NCBI GenBank assembly: GCA_964577175.1
Contig: CAZNYC010000002.1
Span: 40,631 to 104,630, forward strand
DNA from: BS750m-G62 sp964577175
GTDB taxonomy: Bacteria; Planctomycetota; Phycisphaerae; FEN-1346
Direction: 5' to 3'
DNA length: 64,000 bases
Shown: positions 1-7,824 of the stretch, in pieces
Layout of the letters: each line of letters opens with the position of its first letter
Numbering within the stretch: the stretch's first letter is position 1
Notes under the pieces: generated by a model
What the model saw: only the letters and a program-made list of their open reading frames with translations
Database searches by the model: none
Told to the model about the DNA's origin: nothing
Made by a program: the position numbers and the translations under genes

Positions 1-1807
1 GATACTTCTTCTCGCCGTCCACCTGGAAGATGGTGTCCGTCGGGCAGTTGCGGAAGCACAGCCGGCAGCCGCGGCAGAGGTCGTAGTCGATGGTGAACGT
101 CAGGAGGTTCCGGCACACGCCGGCCGGGCACCGGCGGTCCGCCACGTGGGCCTCGTACTCGTCGCGGAAGTGCCGCAGCGTCGAGAGCACCGGGTTCGGC
201 GCCGTCATGCCCAGGCCGCACAGGCTGGCCGACTGCACGACCTCGGCCAGGGATTCGAGTTTGGCCAGGGTCTCGTCGGTGGCGTTGCCCTGGCACACGT
301 CGGTCAGGAGGGTATGCATCTCGCGGGTGCCGACGCGGCAGGGCGGGCATTTGCCGCACGATTCCTCCACGCAGAAGTCCATGAAGAACCGGGCCACGTC
401 GACCATGCACGAGGCGTCGTCCATGACGATGAGGCCCCCCGACCCCATGATGCTGCCCACCTGCTGGAGGGAATCGAAGTCCAGGGCGATGTCGAGATGC
501 TCGGCCGGGATGCATCCGCCGGACGGGCCGCCCGTCTGGGCCGCCTTGAACGTCCCCTCCTCCGGCAGGCCGCCGCCGATCTCATACACCAGGTCGCGCA
601 GGCGCGTGCCCATCGGCACCTCCACGAGGCCCGTCAGGTTGACCTTGCCGGCCAGGGCGAAGACCTTCGTCCCCGGGCTGCCCGCCGTGCCGATGCCGCG
701 GAACCAGTCCGCCCCGTTTCGCAGGAGGGGCGGGATGTTGGCCAGCGTCTCCACGTTGTTGATCATCGTCGGCCGGCCGTACAGCCCCGACTGCGTCGGG
801 TACGGTGGGCGTGGCTGGGGCTGCCCGCGCCGGCCGAGGACGGAGGCCATCAGGGCGGTCTCCTCGCCGCAGACGAACGCGCCGGCGCCGACGCGGACCT
901 CGATGCCGAACGTCAGGTCGGTGCCGAGAATGTCGCGGCCGAGCAGGCCCGCCCGCCGCGCCTCCTCGATGGCGAGTTGCAGCCGCCGGATCGCCAGCGG
1001 GTACTCCGCCCGCACGTAGACGTACCCCTTGCGGGCGCCGGTGGCGTAGGCCGCCACCGTCATCGCCTCGACCACGCGGTGCGGGTCGCCTTCCAGGATG
1101 CTGCGGTCCATGAAGGCGCCGGGGTCGCCCTCGTCGGCGTTGCAGATGACGTACTTCTCCTCGCCCGATGCGTCGGCGAGCATCTGCCACTTGCGTCCCG
1201 CGGGGAAGCCGGCCCCGCCCCGCCCGCGCAGGCCGCTGGCGGTCACCGTGTCGATGACCTCCAGGGGCTGCATGTCCGTCACGGCCCGGGCGAGGGCCTG
1301 GTACCCGTCGCGTCCGACGTACTCGCCGATGCTTTCGGCGCTCATCAGGCCGCAGTTCGCCAGGACGATCTTCTCCTGGTGGCGGAAGAACGGCATGTCC
1401 GCCGGGTGAGGGACGGACTCGGCGTTCGCGCTGGGCCGGTAGAGCAGCCGCTCGACGGCCGTGCCCCCCGCGAGGTGTTCCTCGACGATTGCCTCGGCGT
1501 CCTCCGGCGAAAGGTGGACGTAGAGGACGTCGTCCGGCATGACGCGGACGAGGGGCCCCAGGCTGCACGCGCCCATGCAGCCGGTGGGGACGAGGCGGAC
1601 GGTGTCCTCGAGGCCGGCCTTTGCCATCGCCTGGCGCAAGGTGTTCTCAACGCTGGGCTCGCCGCTCGAGATGCACGCCCCGCCGGCGCAGATGAGGAGT
1701 TCGCGCTCCGTGCCGTCGGGCAGGGGCCCCGTCGCCCCGGCCGGGTCGCGCAGCGCCATCGCCCGCCGGGCCTCGTCGCGCCACTGGTTGAGTTCGTCTG
1801 GGGTCAT
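1..1807 (-). CDS. NuoF/HydB-type NADH-binding flavoprotein subunit, partial
   Basis: This open frame runs from an ATG at 1807 off the left edge, about 602 codons visible. Visible order: an N-terminal thioredoxin-like [2Fe-2S] domain (CAGGACISSG, then GCMGACSLGP), the FMN/NADH domain with GRGGAGFPAGRKW near residue 190 and CNADEGDPGAFMD, an SLBB stretch (GLVEVPMGTRLRDL), the SCGKCPPCRVGT [4Fe-4S] site, and the start of a C-terminal ferredoxin (CRGCRLCFRNCP). This order is that of HydB/HndC of NAD(P)-linked, often bifurcating [FeFe] hydrogenases rather than plain complex I NuoF, which lacks the N-terminal [2Fe-2S] and C-terminal ferredoxin domains. Its start overlaps the upstream NuoE stop by ATGA, so the two are translationally coupled. 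A catalytic hydrogenase or formate dehydrogenase subunit would be expected beyond the left edge; it is not visible. Confidence 0.93.
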   Translation of the reverse strand, partial: MTPDELNQWRDEARRAMALRDPAGATGPLPDGTERELLICAGGACISSGEPSVENTLRQAMAKAGLEDTVRLVPTGCMGACSLGPLVRVMPDDVLYVHLSPEDAEAIVEEHLAGGTAVERLLYRPSANAESVPHPADMPFFRHQEKIVLANCGLMSAESIGEYVGRDGYQALARAVTDMQPLEVIDTVTASGLRGRGGAGFPAGRKWQMLADASGEEKYVICNADEGDPGAFMDRSILEGDPHRVVEAMTVAAYATGARKGYVYVRAEYPLAIRRLQLAIEEARRAGLLGRDILGTDLTFGIEVRVGAGAFVCGEETALMASVLGRRGQPQPRPPYPTQSGLYGRPTMINNVETLANIPPLLRNGADWFRGIGTAGSPGTKVFALAGKVNLTGLVEVPMGTRLRDLVYEIGGGLPEEGTFKAAQTGGPSGGCIPAEHLDIALDFDSLQQVGSIMGSGGLIVMDDASCMVDVARFFMDFCVEESCGKCPPCRVGTREMHTLLTDVCQGNATDETLAKLESLAEVVQSASLCGLGMTAPNPVLSTLRHFRDEYEAHVADRRCPAGVCRNLLTFTIDYDLCRGCRLCFRNCPTDTIFQVDGEKKY

Positions 1808-2335
1808 CGATACGCCTTCAATACCTTCTTGACCTTGTCCGGGGTGAGCGCGCTGTGGACGTCCTCGCCGATCATCGCCACGGGCGCCAGACCGCACGCC
1901 CCGATGCACCGGGCGGTGGTCAGGCTGAACAGGCCGTCCACGGTGGTCTGGCCGGTCTCGATGCCGAGTTCCTTCCGGAACGCCTCCAGCACCTTGTCCG
2001 CCCCGCGGACGTAGCACGCCGTCCCGGTGCAGACCATGATGACGTACCGGCCTTTCGGCACCGTCGAGAAGAACGAGTAGAACGTGACGACGCCGAAGAC
2101 GCGGCTCAGGGGCATCCGCAGCCGGTCCGCCAGGAACCGGATGACGTCGTCCCGCAGGTAGCCGAAGAGTTCCTGGGCGCGGTGAAGGATCTGGATGAGG
2201 GCCTCGTCGGACTGGTCGAAGTACTCGCAGGCGGCCTCGAGTTGCTGGAACTTCGCCAGTTCCGGCGGGTTCAGATCCACCAGCGCCCGGGAGACATCGG
2301 TCCCGCTCTTCTCGTGCTGAGGCATACGGTTGGTC
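1804..2335 (-). CDS. NuoE/HydC-type [2Fe-2S] thioredoxin-like subunit
   Basis: 176-residue NuoE family protein (complex I 24 kDa / HndA / HydC), soluble electron-transfer partner of the downstream flavoprotein. The helical N-terminal half (residues ~25-85, FGYLRDDVIRFLADRLRMPL) is followed by the thioredoxin-like fold with the four cluster ligands in CTGTAC and ARCIGACG, so one [2Fe-2S] centre is expected. I chose ATG 2335 because AAAGGA lies at a good distance upstream; a longer TTG start at 2349 has no such site. The stop overlaps the NuoF-like start by four bases. The pair is read as the diaphorase half of a hydrogenase or similar NAD-linked oxidoreductase; the exact enzyme is inference. 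Confidence 0.93.
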
Positions 2336-2402
2336 CTTTGGTCCGTCAAAGCGTCAGGCGGGTACGCCTACCCCCAGCGCAACTCGGCAGGGCAAGTCGT
2401 GT

Positions 2403-2433
2403 ATTATAGTCAGGAAACGGGCGAAAAGTCCAA
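2403..2433 (-). promoter_or_regulatory. sigma70-type promoter candidate for the NuoE/NuoF pair
   Basis: On the minus strand a perfect TATAAT (2408-2403) is preceded by TTGGAC (2433-2428) with a 19-base spacer, longer than the ideal 17. It stands out as AT-rich in very GC-rich DNA and lies about 68 bases upstream of ATG 2335. The rest of the 2336-2642 gap shows no gene. Confidence 0.5.
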
Positions 2434-2642
2434 CCAAAACGGCGGCCGACGGCGGCCAACCCGCACCGCCGTCCTGTGCTGCAACGTCCGGCGTCGAGCG
2501 AGGCGAAACGCCGCAAACAAAACGCAACGCCTCGGCGGCACCGGCGCCGCTCAGTTGAATCTCCGGATGTCGTCGTAGACGGCGTTGCCGTCGTCCACGT
2601 CCTGCCGCGTCGCGGGACGCGCCGCCCCCCTTTCCGCGTCCC

Positions 2643-2852
2643 TTGCCACCGGTCCGTACAACCCGTCGGCGCCCGGGGAGACGAGGAGATAGTCCCTCCG
2701 CGGCCACCGCCAAGGAAGGTATCGCCAAGGCCGCCGAGACCGTCCAGAACATCGAGAGCGCCTGGGTCAAGGAACAGAAGGTCGTCGTGGAGGACGGCAA
2801 GGTTACGGCGTACCGCGTCGACATGAAGGTGACGTTCGTCCTGGGCGGCTGA
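2643..2852 (+). CDS. dodecin-like small flavin-binding protein, N-terminus missing or shifted
   Basis: Residues ~21-69 match the helix and the two C-terminal strands of dodecin (AKAAETVQNIES, then VVEDGKVTAYRVDMKVTF), a small dodecameric flavin-storage protein. The usual first strand (a KVxEIVGTS-like start) is absent in this frame; in its place is a basic stretch behind a poor TTG start at 2643. A fragment reading EEIV is found in another frame at 2683-2694, directly before the conserved part, which suggests a frameshift or a small deletion. No ribosome binding site supports the TTG. It may be a pseudogene or an assembly error rather than a working gene. It stands alone between the minus-strand Nuo pair and a repeat-filled gap. 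Confidence 0.5.
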   Translation: MPPVRTTRRRPGRRGDSPSAATAKEGIAKAAETVQNIESAWVKEQKVVVEDGKVTAYRVDMKVTFVLGG

Positions 2853-3015
2853 GGCAGCGGTTGCGATCGAACGCCGCCGGGGTGCCGCGATGCGCAACCG
2901 GGCCCGGGGTCGCCGGCCCGCCGGCGGGGCGCGTGCCGTTTCTCGGCGCTACCCCGTCCGCGGTGGGCAGTCCTGCCCACCGCGCTTATTCCCGGCCGGA
3001 CAAGACCGGCCGGGG

Positions 3016-3070
3016 CACACGACGGGCATGGCGCACTGGCGGGCAAGCCGACAGTGGCAACCGGCGCATC
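3016..3070. repeat. 55-bp direct repeat, left copy at assembly gap
   Basis: This 55-base stretch is identical to 3171-3225 on the other side of a 100-N gap. It belongs to a GC-rich repeat around a GGACAAGACCGGCCG core, also seen near 5190, 16360, 16550 and 26260. The surrounding non-coding stretch (2853-3372) also has a small hairpin at 2961-2984 (GTGGGCAGTCCTGCCCAC) and no gene. Confidence 0.9.
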
Positions 3071-3170
3071 NNNNNNNNNNNNNNNNNNNNNNNNNNNNNN
3101 NNNNNNNNNNNNNNNNNNNNNNNNNNNNNNNNNNNNNNNNNNNNNNNNNNNNNNNNNNNNNNNNNNNNNN
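3071..3170. other. assembly gap (100 N)
   Basis: Exactly 100 N, a scaffolder's default rather than a measured length. The contig ends on both sides share the same 55 bases, as expected when a de Bruijn assembly with k=55 breaks at a repeat. The true sequence is probably a short tandem repeat or a direct join. Confidence 0.95.
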
Positions 3171-3225
3171 CACACGACGGGCATGGCGCACTGGCGGGCA
3201 AGCCGACAGTGGCAACCGGCGCATC
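3171..3225. repeat. 55-bp direct repeat, right copy at assembly gap
   Basis: Identical to 3016-3070; see that entry. It may be the same copy duplicated by scaffolding. Confidence 0.9.
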
Positions 3226-3372
3226 AGCCCGACGGGGCAAGACGTGCCGTCGTCGGCTCAACACCGCGCGGCAGGTCCGTCCATCCGGCAGACTTGTCTT
3301 CGCGGTTGACGCCCCCGCCTCGCCGCCGACAGAATGAAGGCTGAACCGCGCCCCGTGCCGGAGCCTCCGTCC

Positions 3373-5088
3373 ATGGAAAATGCCCAGGTCGCCGGCGTCT
3401 TCGACGAGATCGCCGACCTCATCGAACTCAATGAGGGCAACGCGTTTCGCATCCGCTCGTACCGCGCCGCCGCCCGGACGGTGCGCGACCTCTCGGAGCG
3501 CCTCGAAGACCTCGTCGAGCAGGAAAAGGATCTCTCGGAGATCCCGAACATCGGCGACGGCACTGCCGAGAAGATCCACGAAATCCTTGAAACCGGTACG
3601 TGCGAGCGGTTGCGGGAAATGCGTGAGAAGGTCCCGCCCGCCCTCGTCCAACTCCTGCGCGTGCCGAACCTCGGGCCCCGCAAGGCGATGCAACTCCACC
3701 GGGACCTCGGCGTCGAATCGCTCGACGACCTCCGCCAGGCGTGCGAGAACGGGACGGTCCGCGACCTCGACGGCTTCGGCGCCAAGACCGAGGAGAAACT
3801 CCTCAAGGGCCTGAAGACCCTCGAAGCCGCCTCCGGCCGGTTCCTCTACAAGGCCGCCGCCGACCACGTGGAGGCCCTCGGCCGGCACCTCGACGGAATC
3901 GACGCCGTCAAGCGGTGGGAGGTGGCCGGCAGTTTCCGCCGACGCAAGGAGACCGTCGGCGACCTCGACATCCTCGTCCAGGCGACGGACCGCGGCGAGG
4001 CCACCGACGCCATTCTCGAATACGGCGAAATCGACGAGGTCGCCGGCCGCGGCGACGAGCGCGTCACCGTCCACCTCTCGAGCGGACTGCAGATCGATTT
4101 CCGATTCTTCGAAGCGTCGAACTTCGGCGCCGCCATGATGTACTTCACCGGCTCGAAGGCGCACAACATTCGTCTCCGCCAGCGGGCCGTCGACCGTGAC
4201 TGGAAACTCAACGAGTACGGCTTGACGAAGGACGACCGCCAACTCGCCGGCAAGACCGAGAGGGGCATTTACCGCCGTCTGAACCTGCCGTGGATCCCGC
4301 CGGAACTGCGCGAGGATCGCGGCGAACTCGAAGCCGCCGACTCGGGCGACCTGCCCGACCTCGTCGAGGAGAAACACGTCCGCGGCGACCTCCAGGCCCA
4401 CACCGACACCACCGACGGCGCCCATACGATTAAGGAGATGGCCCGCGCCGCCGCCGACCGCGGGTATCGGTTCTTCGCCCTCACCGACCACTCCAAGCGC
4501 GTGACGATGGCCGGCGGCCTCGACGACGATGCCGCCCGCAAGCATGCCGATGCCATCCGCGAGGTCGATGGCGACCTGGACGACCTCTGGCTCATGGCCG
4601 GCATCGAGGTCGACGTCCTGAAGAGCGGCAAACTGGACCTGGAGCAGAAGACCCTCGAATCCCTCGACTGGGTCGTGGCCAGCATCCACTACGACCGCAA
4701 CCTCGATCGCGACGCGATGACCGAGCGGTACCTCTCGGCCGTCGAGAGCGGGGTGGTCCATTGCCTGGGCCATCCGCTGGGCCGGGTCATCGGCGGGCGG
4801 GACCCGCTGCCCCTGGACCTCGACCGACTTTTCGAGGCCTGCGCCGAGCACGGCGTGTGCATCGAGATCAACGCCCAACCCGACCGTCTCGACCTGCCCG
4901 ATACGCACGTCAAACGGGCCCGCGACGCGGGCGTGCTGTTTACGCTCGGCACCGACGCCCACAAGATCGGCGACCTCGACTTCATGCCGTTCGGCGTCGG
5001 CGTGGCCCGGCGCGGGTGGCTCGAACGGAAACACGTTCTCAACACCCGTACCGTCAAACAGTTGCGGAAGTGGCTGGACAAGAAATGA
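3373..5088 (+). CDS. polX: family X DNA polymerase with C-terminal PHP domain (PolX)
   Basis: 571-residue bacterial PolX, a gap-filling repair polymerase with a metal-dependent PHP nuclease domain. Helix-hairpin-helix DNA-binding segments lie at ~50-130 (IPNIGDGTAEKI, VPNLGPRKAMQL). The nucleotidyltransferase core has GSFRRRKETVGDLDILV near residue 195 with the DxD metal ligands. The PHP domain starts near 335 (GDLQAHTDTTDG) and keeps TDHS, GIEVDVL, ASIHY, GHPLGR, EINAQPDRLDL and GTDAHK; the first HxH ligand pair reads QxH. I prefer ATG 3373, which gives the usual N-terminus MENAQVAGVFDEIADL and has GGAG nine bases upstream; an in-frame ATG at 3334 adds 13 residues and lacks a ribosome binding site. 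It is a stand-alone gene with repeats on both sides. Confidence 0.95.
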   Translation: MENAQVAGVFDEIADLIELNEGNAFRIRSYRAAARTVRDLSERLEDLVEQEKDLSEIPNIGDGTAEKIHEILETGTCERLREMREKVPPALVQLLRVPNLGPRKAMQLHRDLGVESLDDLRQACENGTVRDLDGFGAKTEEKLLKGLKTLEAASGRFLYKAAADHVEALGRHLDGIDAVKRWEVAGSFRRRKETVGDLDILVQATDRGEATDAILEYGEIDEVAGRGDERVTVHLSSGLQIDFRFFEASNFGAAMMYFTGSKAHNIRLRQRAVDRDWKLNEYGLTKDDRQLAGKTERGIYRRLNLPWIPPELREDRGELEAADSGDLPDLVEEKHVRGDLQAHTDTTDGAHTIKEMARAAADRGYRFFALTDHSKRVTMAGGLDDDAARKHADAIREVDGDLDDLWLMAGIEVDVLKSGKLDLEQKTLESLDWVVASIHYDRNLDRDAMTERYLSAVESGVVHCLGHPLGRVIGGRDPLPLDLDRLFEACAEHGVCIEINAQPDRLDLPDTHVKRARDAGVLFTLGTDAHKIGDLDFMPFGVGVARRGWLERKHVLNTRTVKQLRKWLDKK

Positions 5089-5187
5089 CGCCGGCGGCCG
5101 CCGGAATGGCCCAGGCCGACGGCGGCGCCTTCGCCGTAAAGGGTGGCACCGCCGGCGGGGCGGGCGCTCGGGGCGCACCGCCGGACA

Positions 5188-5222
5188 AGACCGGCCGTGG
5201 CACACGGCGCCTCTGCCGGGCG
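5188..5222. repeat. short GC-rich palindromic repeat (GGACAAGACCGGCCG family)
   Basis: Copy of the element seen at 3000-3030, here in the 220-base gap between polX and the convergent transporter gene. The gap also ends with a run containing GAATCGAAAATCCGCAATCG, a repeat-like tract next to the transporter stop. No gene seen. Confidence 0.6.
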
Positions 5223-5308
5223 GGCCACCCAGCGGCACGCGGCCGACGATCACCGTCGGGGGCCCGCGCGTCCGTCGAGAATCGAAAATCCGCAATCGAA
5301 AACCGGCT

Positions 5309-6778
5309 TCAGCCCCCGGCCGCGAACAGTTCCGCGATGACCTGTGGCACCTGGAAGATGCAGAAGTAGGCGAACACGCCGAACGCCGCCACCAGGCCCA
5401 CCGCGTGGTACCATCGGGGACGAAGCACGGCGTGGGCTTGCGGCGAGAGAAGCCGTTTCTGGGCCACAAACAGCCCGTATCCCACCGCCAGGGCCTGGAG
5501 CGGCACGAGGAGCAGGCCGTCGAAGATCGCCCCCATCTTCACGAGGAAGACGGGGCGCGTCTCGCCCCACACCGCGTACGAGACCGCCAGGATCGTGAAG
5601 TTCGTCACCACAAAGAGGGCCAGGAACGTCAGGAACTGCCGCCGCGGTTGCCATCGCCCGAATGGCCGGCACAGGTGGCGGAAGCAGTCGGCCAGCAGCC
5701 GGGGCCAGCCGGCCAGTTGGCCGAGTTGCGTGGAGATCATGGCGGCCGAGCCGGCCAGGATGAACAGCCAGCCGCCCGTCTCGCCCCACCGCTCCTGGAA
5801 GACGCCGGAGAGGACCTCCGGGAGTTTCGATTTCTCGGGCAGGGCCTCGACCGGCCTCAGGATGCCCGCCCCGGCCACCAGGAACGCCCCCGTCACGACC
5901 ACGCCGATCACGAGGGCGACGGTGGCGTCGGTGGCGACGACGCGAAGCCAGGGGCGGACCTCCTCGGCGTCCTCGGCCGACAGCGACGCCAGGCGCTGCT
6001 CGTCGGCCGGCATCCCCCATTTGCGGTCGGCCGCCATCCCGTACTGGGCGCCCATCACCCAGTAGGTGTACCACACCTGGGAGGCGAAGCCCCCCGCCGC
6101 CCAGCCCAGGAGCGGCAGGACCTCGCCCCACACGTTCACCACCCCTTTGGCCCGCACCCATGCGGGAATCGCCGGCACCTGGAAGCCGAACAGCCCCACG
6201 AGCAGGTCGCGGATGCCCGGCAGCGCGTGGACCGCCACGTACAGCACGCCGACCACGATGACCAGGACCAGGAGGCCCATGATCGTCTTCAGGAGCGAAA
6301 AACGCCGGATAGCCACCACGCCGCAGGCGAACAGCGTGACGATGCCGCCCCACATCATGATCGAGGTCAGGACGAACGGCTCCTCGCCGCCGAGCGGGAT
6401 CCGGACGGCGGGTATCGGCACCAGGGCCGTCAGGAACGTGGCGGCCGCCACCGCCAGCGCCCCGATGGACGTGATCCCCGCCAACACCTGGCCGACGAAG
6501 ACGATCGGCACGAGCCAGTACCGGCCGGCCGGGACGCGGGCGAAGCAGTCGACCATCCCCTCGCCGGTGGCCACGGTGTACCGGGCGCCGCAGAGGCCGA
6601 TCCAGTACTTCAGGGCGATGCCGACCAGGACGGCCCAGAGGACGGCGGTGCCGAGCGCCGCCCCCGTCCGCGTGGCGATGATGACCTCCCCGGAGCCGAT
6701 GTACTCGCCGCACCAGACCAGCGACGGGCCGAGCACCATCAGGATGCCCCACAGACCGCGCGGCGCCTTCTTGGCCAT
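5309..6778 (-). CDS. Nramp-related membrane transporter lacking the canonical metal motifs
   Basis: 489-residue polytopic membrane protein with about 11 hydrophobic segments and an Nramp/LeuT-like pattern. The first segment reads GPSLVWCGEYIGSGEVI where classical Nramp manganese/iron transporters have the DPGN metal-binding motif, and no MPH motif is visible in the sixth segment. It is therefore a divergent Nramp relative; the substrate (perhaps magnesium, or not a metal) cannot be assigned. Start ATG 6778 is fixed by GCAGGAGGAG just upstream; a longer open frame to 6964 is only repeat sequence. It is monocistronic and convergent with polX. Confidence 0.85.
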   Translation of the reverse strand: MAKKAPRGLWGILMVLGPSLVWCGEYIGSGEVIIATRTGAALGTAVLWAVLVGIALKYWIGLCGARYTVATGEGMVDCFARVPAGRYWLVPIVFVGQVLAGITSIGALAVAAATFLTALVPIPAVRIPLGGEEPFVLTSIMMWGGIVTLFACGVVAIRRFSLLKTIMGLLVLVIVVGVLYVAVHALPGIRDLLVGLFGFQVPAIPAWVRAKGVVNVWGEVLPLLGWAAGGFASQVWYTYWVMGAQYGMAADRKWGMPADEQRLASLSAEDAEEVRPWLRVVATDATVALVIGVVVTGAFLVAGAGILRPVEALPEKSKLPEVLSGVFQERWGETGGWLFILAGSAAMISTQLGQLAGWPRLLADCFRHLCRPFGRWQPRRQFLTFLALFVVTNFTILAVSYAVWGETRPVFLVKMGAIFDGLLLVPLQALAVGYGLFVAQKRLLSPQAHAVLRPRWYHAVGLVAAFGVFAYFCIFQVPQVIAELFAAGG

Positions 6779-6832
6779 GGCGTTCTCCTCCTGCGTCGGG
6801 CGTTTAACGCTACAACGCCACGTCGACCTTTT

Positions 6833-6908
6833 GCGAGGTGGGTCTCCGTACCCACCGCGTTCGAAACTTCTTGTCCAGGCCTGCGCGGCGGGTGCGGAGA
6901 CCTGCCGC
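6833..6908. repeat. pair of GGTGGGTnCGGAGACCC-type palindromes
   Basis: Two imperfect hairpins of the commonest repeat family here: 6833-6860 (GAGGTGGGTCTCCGTACC...) and 6882-6908 (GCGGCGGGTGCGGAGACC...). They fill the gap between the divergent transporter and sigma-factor genes. Confidence 0.75.
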
Positions 6909-7077
6909 GACCAAGTCGGCGTTGTCGTGTTAAGGCAGGATACTGCGGCGGCGGGCGGCGTCAAGAAAGTTGCGGGTGCTCCGCCGTATGAAGCCCGCGC
7001 AAAGACGCCCTTGCATTCCGCGGGGCACGGCCGTAACCTGATGCCTCGCCAACGCCGCGGGGGCAGAGACGGACGCC

Positions 7078-7629
7078 ATGCCGGAGTACTCCTCCATGTC
7101 GGACGAGCGGCTCATGGCGCGTGTGGCCGCGCGCCTCGATCCCGCTGCGCTCGACGAGATTGTGGCCCGGTACATGCGGCCGGCGCTGGCGGTGGCGGCC
7201 CGGTTTCTGCCGGACGCTTCCCTCGCCGAGGACGCCGTCCAGGAGGCGCTGCTGCGGCTCGTGCGGAACCGGTCGGCGTACGACGCCGGCCGCCCGTTCG
7301 CCCCGTGGTTCTACGCCATCGTGCGGCACGCGGCGGTGGACCTGGCGCGGCGCCGGTCGCGGCACGAGGCGGCCGTGGCGGACCTGGCCGCCAAGACGCC
7401 GCGCGATCCGTTCGCCGAACCGCCCGTCCCGCCCGCCGACCCGGCTGACCTGCTCCGGCACGTGCCGGCCGGCGAGCGCGACGTGCTCGTCCTGCGAATC
7501 GTCGAGGGCCTCCCGCTGGCCGACGTGGCCGCCGCCCTCGACATCTCCGAAGAGGCCGCCAAGAAACGGGCCCAGCGGGGCCTCTCGAGGCTGCGGGAGC
7601 ATGTCCTCCTGTCGGCGAAGGCGTCGTAG
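7078..7629 (+). CDS. ECF-type RNA polymerase sigma factor
   Basis: 183-residue extracytoplasmic-function sigma factor. Region 2 spans ~22-100 with the DAVQEALLRLVRNR and WFYAIVRHAAVDLARRR core; region 4 spans ~120-175 with ERDVLVLRIVEGLPLADVAA and the helix-turn-helix ISEEAAKKRAQRGLSRLR. There is no region 1.1 or 3. The next gene on the same strand encodes a zf-HC2 membrane protein, the usual cognate anti-sigma factor, so this sigma factor is probably held at the membrane until a signal arrives. The target regulon is not evident; the nearest downstream unit is the TonB receptor cluster. Confidence 0.92.
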   Translation: MPEYSSMSDERLMARVAARLDPAALDEIVARYMRPALAVAARFLPDASLAEDAVQEALLRLVRNRSAYDAGRPFAPWFYAIVRHAAVDLARRRSRHEAAVADLAAKTPRDPFAEPPVPPADPADLLRHVPAGERDVLVLRIVEGLPLADVAAALDISEEAAKKRAQRGLSRLREHVLLSAKAS

Positions 7630-7708
7630 CGACGCGCTCACGTTTGACACGTTTCGCGCGGCGAATCTCCGCAGGCGCCGCGCGCCAACTCGCCTTTGGC
7701 CCAACAAC

Positions 7709-7756
7709 GCGATTCCTCCGCTCGGCCTCGCTGCGCGATGCCCCGGTCGGAATGAC
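7709..7756. repeat. decayed half copy of the GTCATTCTGAG repeat
   Basis: A degraded copy ending in CGGAATGACAG, the same end as the longer copies at 9223 and 12774. It lies between the sigma and anti-sigma genes. Confidence 0.45.
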
Positions 7757-7824
7757 AGTCCCGCCCCGCCGTTTTTTTGTCCCCGACCGTTCCCGCCCGG
7801 CGTACAGCCCCACGAGGTGCGATC

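Noticed and set aside
2336..2349. TTG start for the NuoE-like gene
   Set aside because: No ribosome binding site, while ATG 2335 has AAAGGA at a good distance.
3016..3225. CRISPR-like direct repeats
   Set aside because: Only two copies, separated by an assembly gap, with no regular spacer pattern or cas genes.
2986..5469. 827-codon minus-strand frame across polX and the N gap
   Set aside because: It reads through 100 N and is antisense to polX.
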